64,000 nt of DNA from Paenibacillus dendritiformis (GTDB taxonomy: Bacteria > Bacillota > Bacilli > Paenibacillales > Paenibacillaceae), in contig NZ_OX216966.1 of the NCBI RefSeq assembly GCF_945605565.1, positions 702,501-766,500 on the forward strand, given 5' to 3'. The first letter of the stretch is position 1, and each line of letters opens with the position of its first letter. Under the pieces are notes generated by a model, which did no database searches, was not told the origin of the DNA, and saw only the letters and a program-made list of their open reading frames with translations. The position numbers and the translations under genes are program-made. Positions 57,811-64,000 of the stretch are shown here, one piece after another.

Positions 57811-58044
57811 TATGACTCCTCCTTATCCCCGATTTCCCGTTCGTTCGACATCCATTCACGTTATTTCTCAGTATGGAAAAGAATAGAATCGCTTATTCCT
57901 GGCAAGCTAAAAAATCGGATGCCGGAGCACATTGCAAGCGGGTCTTCATCTGTATCCGGGATACAGGAAACAGGGGCAAAATGAGGAGAAACGGAAGCCT
58001 GATTGGGCGCCGCGACAGGATTCGCTGCCGGCTGTTTTTTTATT

Positions 58045-58073
58045 TTGCTAAGACGGGGTGACTCGCGTATAAT
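58045..58073 (+). promoter_or_regulatory. speE promoter
   Basis: TTGCTA at 58045-58050 and TATAAT at 58068-58073, 17-base spacer. The leader is about 130 nt; a T-rich stretch at 58034-58042 lies before it. Confidence 0.65.
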
Positions 58074-58211
58074 ACAATTGGTCTATTTATACACTGAGCA
58101 GCTTGGTGTGATATGTAGATGAAGTGTTACGAATGTACACATGGGAACCATTACGAGCATTTCGGCAGGGACCAACGATACCATTACCGATAAGAAAGAA
58201 GGTTGATTCCT

Positions 58212-59039
58212 ATGGAATTGTGGTTTACAGAGAAGCAGACGGACAGCTTTGGCATTACGGCGAAGATTCGCGAGACCTACGTGAATGAACAGACGCCGTT
58301 TCAGCATTTGGTCATGCTGGAGACCGAAGAATTCGGACGAATGCTCGTATTGGACGGCATGGTCATGACTACGGTGAAGGATGAATTCGTCTACCATGAA
58401 ATGGTGGCGCACCCGGCTCTCGTAACCCATCCAAATCCGAAGAAAGTGCTTGTCGTCGGCGGAGGAGACGGGGGAGTCATGCGCGAGATTATGAAGCATC
58501 CTTCGGTCGAGAAGGCCGTTCTTGTCGATATCGACGGCAAAGTAATCGAATATTCGAAAAAATACCTTCCGGAAATCGCCTGCGAGTTGGACAACCCGCG
58601 GGTTGAAGTGCAGGTGAATGACGGATATATGCATATATTGAACAGCAAGAACGAGTACGACGTCATTATGGTCGACTCTACCGAGCCGGTGGGCCCTGCA
58701 GCTCCATTGTTCGAGCGCGGCTTCTATCAAGGCATCTACGATGCGTTGAAGGATGACGGCCTGTTCGTCGCACAGACGGACAATCCTTGGTTCAAGGCAG
58801 ATCTGATTCAGAAGGTGAACCGCGACGTGAAGGAGATCTTCCCGATCGTCCGTGTCTACGCGGCGAACATTCCGACCTATCCGAGCGGCATGTGGACGTT
58901 CACGATGGGCAGCAAGAAGCATGATCCGCTGAAGGTCGAGGAAGCGAGCATTCCGGAGATGGAGACGAAGTACTACTCGCCGCGTCTGCATCACGCCGCC
59001 TTCGTATTACCGAAATTCGTCGAGGATCTCTGCAAGTAA
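58212..59039 (+). CDS. speE: Spermidine (polyamine aminopropyl) synthase
   Basis: Transfers the aminopropyl group of decarboxylated SAM to putrescine. 275 residues from ATG 58212, matching the family start [10 protein letters not shown]; a TTG at 58203 is in frame but less likely. Motifs: [20 protein letters not shown], the SAM site [15 protein letters not shown], catalytic [10 protein letters not shown], and AQTDNPWF. Forms an operon with speB 36 bases downstream. Confidence 0.96.
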   Translation: MELWFTEKQTDSFGITAKIRETYVNEQTPFQHLVMLETEEFGRMLVLDGMVMTTVKDEFVYHEMVAHPALVTHPNPKKVLVVGGGDGGVMREIMKHPSVEKAVLVDIDGKVIEYSKKYLPEIACELDNPRVEVQVNDGYMHILNSKNEYDVIMVDSTEPVGPAAPLFERGFYQGIYDALKDDGLFVAQTDNPWFKADLIQKVNRDVKEIFPIVRVYAANIPTYPSGMWTFTMGSKKHDPLKVEEASIPEMETKYYSPRLHHAAFVLPKFVEDLCK

Positions 59040-59075
59040 GCCGTAAGGCAGGCTGCAGCGAGGAGGAGCATACCT

Positions 59076-59945
59076 ATGAAATTGGATCAAAAATATTCGG
59101 GCAACGTGTTCATCTACAGTTCGGAAGATTATGAGAGCGCCAAGGCGGTCATTTACGGCATGCCGATGGATTATACGGTCTCGTTCCGTCCGGGTTCGCG
59201 CTTCGGCCCGGCCCGCATCCGCGAGGTTTCGATCGGACTGGAGGAATACAGCCCTTATCTCGACAAGAGCATTGAGGAGCTGAACTACTTCGATGCCGGG
59301 GATCTGCTGCTGCCGTTCGGCAACGCGGCGAAGAGCCTGGACATCATCGGGGAGTTCGTGAGCAAGCTGCTCGCTGACGGCAAGTTCCCGGTCGGCCTGG
59401 GCGGCGAGCATCTCGTCTCTTGGCCGGTCATTCAGGAAGTATATAAGAAGTATCCGGATCTGGCGATTATCCACATCGATGCGCATGCCGACCTGCGCGA
59501 GCAGTATGAAGGCGAGCCGCTGTCGCACTCGACGCCGATCCGCAAGGCGGCGGAATTAATGGGCGGCAAGAACATCTATCAATTCGGCATCCGTTCCGGC
59601 TCCCGCGAGGAGTGGGCCTATGCCCGCGAGAACATCAACTTCCATCCGTTCGATGTGGCTGCGCCGCTGAAGAGCGTGCTGCCGGAGCTGGCAGGACGTC
59701 CGGTCTATGTCACGATCGACATCGACGTGCTCGATCCGAGCTGCGCGCCGGGCACCGGCACGGCGGAAGCGGGCGGCATTACGTCCAAGGAGCTGCTCGA
59801 AGCGGTGCATCTCATTGCTCGTTCCGAGGCGAACGTCGTCGGCTGCGACCTCGTGGAAGTCGCGCCGATCTATGACCCGACCGAGCAGACGCCGATTACG
59901 GCCAGCAAGATTATCCGCGAGATGCTGCTTGGCTTCGTGAAGTAA
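59076..59945 (+). CDS. speB: Agmatinase
   Basis: Hydrolyses agmatine to putrescine and urea, feeding SpeE. 289 residues of the ureohydrolase family with the manganese ligands in GGEHLVSW, IHIDAHADLRE and TIDIDVLDPSCAPGTGT. gaggaggag precedes ATG. speA (arginine decarboxylase) is not in the window. Confidence 0.96.
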   Translation: MKLDQKYSGNVFIYSSEDYESAKAVIYGMPMDYTVSFRPGSRFGPARIREVSIGLEEYSPYLDKSIEELNYFDAGDLLLPFGNAAKSLDIIGEFVSKLLADGKFPVGLGGEHLVSWPVIQEVYKKYPDLAIIHIDAHADLREQYEGEPLSHSTPIRKAAELMGGKNIYQFGIRSGSREEWAYARENINFHPFDVAAPLKSVLPELAGRPVYVTIDIDVLDPSCAPGTGTAEAGGITSKELLEAVHLIARSEANVVGCDLVEVAPIYDPTEQTPITASKIIREMLLGFVK

Positions 59946-59967
59946 CATCGAACGCATCACGTTAATA

Positions 59968-60021
59968 CCCCTTCATCATCTTCTGCCGCCATGCTGCGGG
60001 GAGGCGAATGAAGGGGTTTTT
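59968..60021 (+). terminator. speEB terminator
   Basis: accccttcat pairs with atgaaggggt, with an inner gccgc/gcgg helix, followed by TTTTT. Confidence 0.85.
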
Positions 60022-60036
60022 ACAATAATCCAGACC

Positions 60037-60104
60037 CAAAACCCTTCACATCGCATTCCGCAACGCCTTTCGGCGCAAGGAGATGAGTGTGAAGGGTTTC
60101 TTTA
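60037..60104. terminator. Second hairpin between speB and the LysR gene
   Basis: aaacccttcaca and tgtgaagggttt form a 12-bp stem with an inner gcctttcggcgc loop helix. Likely ends the minus-strand operon; the stem partly overlaps the last codons of the LysR gene region boundary. Confidence 0.75.
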
Positions 60105-60106
60105 TT

Positions 60107-60970
60107 TTATGGCGACACGATCTCGATGAACTGCAGCGCCGCTTGGGACAAATGATGCTCCTTCAGCCAGATTAGAGCCGAAGCGCCGCTAATCTCCGGA
60201 AGAGGGAACGCTTGAATGTTCTCCTCCGCCCAGCGGCCCTGCACGGTCAACGGTACGATGCTCATGCCGAAGCCGGTGGAGACGAGCTCCATCAATAGCG
60301 AAATGTCGGAGCATTCCCCCAGGATATGGGCTTCGAGGCGGCGCCGGCGGAACGCGTCCATAATCACCTGGTAGACACCGAGCCCTTCCGTGCTGGGCAG
60401 CAGGAGCGGAGCGGAAGCAATGTCCTGGAGCGTCAGTTCCGGATGCGGGGGCTGGAAGGTGCGGCCGGCCAGGAAGTAGAACGGCTCGGCGGGGAAGGAG
60501 TGAACGCAGAACTCTGACAGATCGAGCGGAAGCCGGATCAGGGCGAGTTCAATATCCCGTTCCTTCACCAGCTTGCACAGCTGGCGCGAGTCGTTCTGGT
60601 GAATCTTGTATCTCATCTCGGGACGGGACGCCCGGAAGGCGCGGAGCCAGTCCGGCAGGCGGCGATCGGACAGCGTGTTCACGCCGATTTTAAGCGTTCC
60701 TTGCGTGCCGCCTCCGATATCCCGCACAATCTGCTCGGCTTCCTCCATTTGCTTGAGCAGCATTGCCGCGTGCCGATAGAGGGCTTGGCCCGCCTCGGTC
60801 AGCTCCAGCCCTTTGCGGCTGCGGCAGATCAATTGCACCCCGAGCTCCCGTTCCAGCGCCTTCAGCTGCTGGCTGAGCGGCGGCTGGGCGATATGAAGCC
60901 TCCGGGCCGCCGCCGTAATCGTCCGTTCCTCCGCGATGGCGATGAAATATCGAAGCTGCCTTACATCCAT
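60107..60970 (-). CDS. LysR-family transcriptional regulator
   Basis: 287 residues. N-terminal helix-turn-helix (LRYFIAIAEERTITAAARRL, HIAQPPLSQQLKALEREL) and a C-terminal substrate-binding domain. It follows the deaminase gene by 18 bases on the same strand, so it is probably the last gene of the operon and may control it. Effector unknown. Confidence 0.92.
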   Translation of the reverse strand: MDVRQLRYFIAIAEERTITAAARRLHIAQPPLSQQLKALERELGVQLICRSRKGLELTEAGQALYRHAAMLLKQMEEAEQIVRDIGGGTQGTLKIGVNTLSDRRLPDWLRAFRASRPEMRYKIHQNDSRQLCKLVKERDIELALIRLPLDLSEFCVHSFPAEPFYFLAGRTFQPPHPELTLQDIASAPLLLPSTEGLGVYQVIMDAFRRRRLEAHILGECSDISLLMELVSTGFGMSIVPLTVQGRWAEENIQAFPLPEISGASALIWLKEHHLSQAALQFIEIVSP

Positions 60971-60988
60971 ATCCGCTCCCCCTTGTGA

Positions 60989-61498
60989 TTATCCGCTGTT
61001 CTGGTCGGTCTGGCGGCGCATCCAGGCTGCATACGGCGAGTCCGCTTCAGCGTCCGCCCGCTGGGCCATGAGCCGGAGCGTTCTCGCCTCCGCTGGCAGG
61101 GCGATCTGCTTGTACAGCCAGCTCGTGCCCAGCCCGGCCGCCTCGGCTTCCGCCTGCCCGTAGGCGTGATAGATGACGGGCAGCTTGGCCAGATAGGCCG
61201 CGCTCAGGCACATCGGGCACGGTTCGCCGCTGGCGTACAGCACGCAGCCGGACAGATCGGGGGTGCCCAGCTGCCGGCAGGCGGCGCGGATGGCGCGCAT
61301 TTCCGCATGATCGGTCGGGTCATGGCTCGTCAGCACTTCATTTACGGCTGTGGCGATGACCTGGCCTTCACGGACGAGGACCGCCCCGAACGGCTTGCCT
61401 CCCCGGCGGGCCGTATGCTCGTAAGCCAGGCGGATAGCCTGTTCCATGAACGCCTGATGACTCATCGTCTGCCGGTCCTGTCCGTGCGGGCCGGTCAT
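60989..61498 (-). CDS. Nucleoside/guanine deaminase family protein
   Basis: 169 residues of the cytidine deaminase-like zinc fold: FGAVLVREGQVIATAVNEV, HAEMRAIRAAC with the zinc His and catalytic Glu, and GEPCPMCLSAAYLA with the two zinc cysteines. GuaD-like and other purine or pyrimidine deaminases share this pattern. Its start overlaps the amidohydrolase stop (ATGA), so both act in one pathway, probably base salvage or degradation. Confidence 0.9.
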   Translation of the reverse strand: MTGPHGQDRQTMSHQAFMEQAIRLAYEHTARRGGKPFGAVLVREGQVIATAVNEVLTSHDPTDHAEMRAIRAACRQLGTPDLSGCVLYASGEPCPMCLSAAYLAKLPVIYHAYGQAEAEAAGLGTSWLYKQIALPAEARTLRLMAQRADAEADSPYAAWMRRQTDQNSG

Positions 61499-62715
61499 AG
61501 CGACCCCGCCACGATCCGGCCCTGATGCAGCACGGCTTGCCGCATGCTCTTGCGGGCCACCGCCTCGGCGGAGCAGCTCGCATGAACGAGCACGCCTCCC
61601 GCTGGAACGCCCGGCGCCGGCCAGACTTGCTGCCCGTCCGGATTCAGCGGGGTAACTCCCCCGGTAATGTAGCCGAGCGCCTGAGACAGTCCATGCTCAT
61701 GCGAGTAACCGTACAGCTCCGCCAGCCGTCCCGCCTTCTCCAGCATGTCGCCCGTGCCGAACGGCGACCAATGATCAGTCAAGCTGTCCGTGCCGAGCCC
61801 GACAGGCACGCCTCGTTCCTTCAGCATCGGCAGCGGCATGACGCGCCGCCCGATCGGCACGGTTGAATGGACCGCGATGCCGAGCGCGGCGAACCGGTCT
61901 GCCAGCTCGGCGGCCTCTTCCGGGGAGGCGCTGGCGAAGGCGAAGGAATGGCTCACGGCGACGCGGCCCTGCCAGCCGGCATCCTCGGTCAGATCCGCCA
62001 GATAATGCAGAGTGGCCAAGCCGTGCTCCCCGGCGTCGTGGACATGGATGTCGATGCCCGTATTCGTCTCGACGGCAATGTCCATCAGCGTAGCGAGCGA
62101 CTGCTTCATATCGCCGTCCACCGAATGCGGATCGACCGAGCCGATGAAGCCTGCGCCGCTGCGGGCCGCCTGCCGGAGCAGCCCGGACACGTTGGAGCGG
62201 AGCAGCCCGTGCTGGGTGAAGCCGACGATCTCATACGTAAGCATGTCGCGGTAGGCTTCCAGGACCTCCAGACACTTCTCCAGATTACGAAGCTCGGAGA
62301 CCGGGTCGATATTGACGTGAGCCCGGAGATGAGTGGAGCCGTTGCGCAGAATCAGGTCGAGAATATGCGCCGCCCGCTCTTTGACATAGGGAGCTTGTTC
62401 CACCAGCAGGCGGCGTTCCTCTTCGATTCGCTCGAAGATGCTCGAGACCGGCCGGACCGCTTTCCACGGTCCGCCGTAATAGGTTTTGTCCAGATGAATA
62501 TGCATCTCGCGGAAGGGCGGCAGCAGGAGCAGACCCTGCGCGTCGATCCGCGGCAGCGGGTCGGCCGGAAGAGAGGCCGCCGGACGAATCTCCTCCATGA
62601 TCCCCTCCTTGATGCGGATATGGAACAACGATGTCGAGGTGCCCGTAATGCGGCCCTCTTCCTTCGTGTAGCCGGTCTCCAGCCGGACATGCGTCAGCCA
62701 GTATTCGCTATACAT
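61495..62715 (-). CDS. Amidohydrolase, cytosine deaminase-like
   Basis: 406 residues from ATG 62715 (MYSEYWLTHVRLETGY) behind ggaaggga. Metal-dependent amidohydrolase fold: the metal HxH in EMHIHLDKTYYGG, VNIDPVSELRNL, the HVHDAGEHGL stretch, the VSHSFAFA His, and the final Asp in GLGTDSLTDHWSP. HIHLDK is characteristic of the CodA/N-isopropylammelide branch. Coupled to the downstream deaminase. Confidence 0.92.
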   Translation of the reverse strand: MYSEYWLTHVRLETGYTKEEGRITGTSTSLFHIRIKEGIMEEIRPAASLPADPLPRIDAQGLLLLPPFREMHIHLDKTYYGGPWKAVRPVSSIFERIEEERRLLVEQAPYVKERAAHILDLILRNGSTHLRAHVNIDPVSELRNLEKCLEVLEAYRDMLTYEIVGFTQHGLLRSNVSGLLRQAARSGAGFIGSVDPHSVDGDMKQSLATLMDIAVETNTGIDIHVHDAGEHGLATLHYLADLTEDAGWQGRVAVSHSFAFASASPEEAAELADRFAALGIAVHSTVPIGRRVMPLPMLKERGVPVGLGTDSLTDHWSPFGTGDMLEKAGRLAELYGYSHEHGLSQALGYITGGVTPLNPDGQQVWPAPGVPAGGVLVHASCSAEAVARKSMRQAVLHQGRIVAGSL

Positions 62716-62787
62716 TAAATCCCTTCCTTTCATGTTGATGATATGGGATGAACAAGATGCCGCAGGCTCCGGCAGCTGGCAGGACCG

Positions 62788-63408
62788 TTATCGTGACCGC
62801 CGCTCCGTCTCGCCGGCCTGCGCGATCGCTTCAGCAAGAAGCTTCTCGATCTCGCGATAGCGCCGCTTCGCGGCATGTTCCAGCGGGGTCAAGCCATCCT
62901 TGTCCGCAATGCGGGGATCGGCTCCATGATCGAGCAGCAGCTTGACGATGCGCTGGTGGGTGCTCCCGCCGTCGCTAAGAATAATGGCTTCCAGCAGCGC
63001 GGTCCAACCCAGGTTATTGATATGATTGACATCGACATCCGAATGGGTCAGCAGCTCTTCAACGACAGCGATATGGCCGCGTTCCGCAGCCGGAATGAGC
63101 GCGGTGCCGCCGAACCGGTTCGTCCGGCGGGTGTCGGCCCCCGCCCCCAGCAGTAGGCGGACCATGTCGAGCAGCCCTTCGGCGCCTGCATGCAAGAGCG
63201 GGTTGTCGCGGCGCTGATCCTGCTTGTTCACTTCAGCTCCGAGTTCGATCAGCGCGCGGACCGTGCCCGCATGCCGCCCGTGCACGGCAGCCAGAATGGC
63301 AGTGCAGCCGGAAGCATTCGTGGCGTTGATGTCTGCCCCTTCCCGGATAAGCGCGAGGACGGTGTCCGTCTGTCCACGCCCGGCCGCTTCAATCAATCGG
63401 TTATTCAT
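62788..63408 (-). CDS. Ankyrin-repeat protein
   Basis: 206 residues made of about five or six ankyrin repeats, e.g. GRGQTDTVLALIREGADINA, GCTAILAAVHGRHAGTVRAL, GLLDMVRLLLGAGADTRRTN, GWTALLEAIILSD and HGADPRIADKDGLTPLEHAA. No signal peptide. ATG 63408 follows aggag with 10 bases; GTG 63417 is too near that site. A protein-binding role is likely. It precedes the amidohydrolase by 72 bases on the same strand and may belong to its operon. Confidence 0.9.
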   Translation of the reverse strand: MNNRLIEAAGRGQTDTVLALIREGADINATNASGCTAILAAVHGRHAGTVRALIELGAEVNKQDQRRDNPLLHAGAEGLLDMVRLLLGAGADTRRTNRFGGTALIPAAERGHIAVVEELLTHSDVDVNHINNLGWTALLEAIILSDGGSTHQRIVKLLLDHGADPRIADKDGLTPLEHAAKRRYREIEKLLAEAIAQAGETERRSR

Positions 63409-63423
63409 CGAGATCACACTCCT

Positions 63424-63649
63424 GTCGGATCAATTCCGGCGGCGCATCATCCGGTGAGGAAGCGTCCAGCCGGTCGATAAGTCAGCCCAATCCCAAGATG
63501 CACGGCAGGGGCGCTTGGCTCCTCTGCCTCGATTATCGTATTGATGTCATCGTATCATTGGCTCGTCCATATGAAAAATATATATTTTATTCATTTTCGA
63601 TATGTTTTCCATATATATATAGGGTGTGCAAATCCAGCCCGCACAACGC
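63424..63649. other. AT-rich intergenic stretch
   Basis: No gene is supported. The AT-rich part at 63560-63625 (tatattttattcattttcg, ccatatatatata) probably holds the minus-strand promoter of the ankyrin operon. Confidence 0.4.
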
Positions 63650-63685
63650 AAAAAAAGGAGCCGCCCATGGAGGCAGCTCCCTCTT
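63650..63685 (-). terminator. Terminator of the KGG-repeat gene
   Basis: On the minus strand ggagctgcc pairs with ggcggctcc (one mismatch), followed by seven T residues. Confidence 0.85.
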
Positions 63686-63733
63686 CGTTATCGAAGCCGG
63701 CGTCCCTGCCGGAATCCGTCATACCTTCAGCAA

Positions 63734-64000
63734 CTAGCGTTCATTCCGCTGCCGGGCGCGGGCCTCTCCGCCCTTCCGCCCCGCTTCCTCGCGGCTCATC
63801 TTCCCGTCATTGCCATTGGACCGGTTATTCCCGTTATCATCGTTATCCGAATAGCCGCGGGCTTCGCCGCCCTTTTGGCCGATCTCCTGATAGAACTCCT
63901 TGTCGTGGGTACGGGAAGTCGCTTCGCCGCCTTTCCGCCCAATTTCCTCGTAGAAATCTTTATCGTGGGACCGGGAGGTTGATTCGCCGCCCTTTTGTCC
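63734..64000 (-). CDS. KGG-repeat stress protein, C-terminal part
   Basis: The gene continues beyond the right edge; 88 codons and the stop are visible. It consists of repeats GQKGGEST...SHDKDFYEEIGRKGGEAT, then DKEFYQEIGQKGGEARG, an Asn/Asp/Gly-rich linker (DNDDNGNNRSNGNDG) and a final SREEAGRKGGEARARQ. These ~20-residue KGG units are found in GsiB-type general stress proteins and YciG relatives: hydrophilic, unfolded, desiccation-type proteins. Repeat number cannot be known because the 5' end is missing. Confidence 0.85.
   Translation of the reverse strand, partial: GQKGGESTSRSHDKDFYEEIGRKGGEATSRTHDKEFYQEIGQKGGEARGYSDNDDNGNNRSNGNDGKMSREEAGRKGGEARARQRNER

Noticed and set aside
55855..57984. 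709-residue plus-strand frame opposite the PBP gene
   Set aside because: The minus-strand PBP has all family motifs; this frame is its antisense shadow, rich in Arg, His and Leu.
61867..62718. 283-residue plus-strand frame opposite the amidohydrolase
   Set aside because: Antisense shadow; the minus-strand gene has the complete metal-binding motifs.

Overview
The window looks like a chromosomal segment of a spore-forming, flagellated, Gram-positive bacterium of the Paenibacillus type. The evidence is the gene order (rrn, guaB, D,D-carboxypeptidase, pdxS-pdxT, serS, tRNA-Ser(UGA), close to the oriC-proximal block of Bacillus), a small acid-soluble spore protein P, a YtxJ/BrxC bacillithiol-type thiol protein, a YwhD homologue near a PBP-speE-speB cluster, and strong Shine-Dalgarno sites that often pair with GTG or TTG starts. 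Most of the core is moderately GC-rich. A few segments, above all 25.2-27.0 kb and 37.8-38.4 kb, are clearly AT-rich.

Layout. 1-1.6 kb: 3' end of the 23S rRNA and the 5S rRNA. 1.7-2.3 kb: a gene-free array of short repeats and small stem-loops. 2.6-9.9 kb: guaB, dacA, pdxST, serS, tRNA-Ser and three very small genes ending in sspP. 10-14.3 kb: YitT-type membrane protein, a lipoprotein, and a GntR(YtrA)/ABC exporter operon with an operator visible over its -10. 14.5-19.4 kb: tadA, a cluster of DnaA boxes, a large PAS-sensor kinase, and motAB behind a textbook sigma-D promoter. 19.9-23 kb: a complete ECF transporter (S, T, A, A'). 23-25 kb: small protein, GNAT, rhodanese. 25.2-29.1 kb: an accessory segment with a defence-type reverse transcriptase and decayed genes. 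29.2-38.4 kb: lipoproteins, ADP-ribosylglycohydrolase plus AraC regulator, TetR/DUF2306 pair, and Fur-boxed siderophore-binding protein and AraC-type regulator. 38.6-41 kb: two tandem paralogous lipoproteins. 41-47.2 kb: hydrolase, exonuclease III, AraC/GyrI-like regulator, DUF4097 protein, and a c-di-AMP-riboswitch-controlled NlpC/P60 hydrolase. 47.5-51 kb: membrane protein, M1 peptidase, YwhD. 51.1-53.3 kb: two MITE-like elements, an IS256-family element and a second copy of the repeat array. 53.5-60 kb: FCD regulator plus MFS exporter, class A PBP, speE, speB. 60-64 kb: ankyrin protein, amidohydrolase, nucleoside deaminase, LysR, and a partial KGG-repeat stress protein.

The most notable items are: (i) a lone, AT-rich reverse transcriptase of the unknown-group/Abi type with a long alpha-helical C-terminus and a noncoding AT-rich leader; (ii) a dispersed noncoding repeat family built of ~14-nt stem-loops whose arms change in a compensatory way, present in three places and invaded by an IS and by MITE-like elements; (iii) a dense DnaA-box cluster immediately upstream of a sporulation-type kinase; (iv) a c-di-AMP riboswitch on a cell-wall hydrolase. 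Coordinates and translations come from reading the sequence. Family names are recognition from memory, not database searches.
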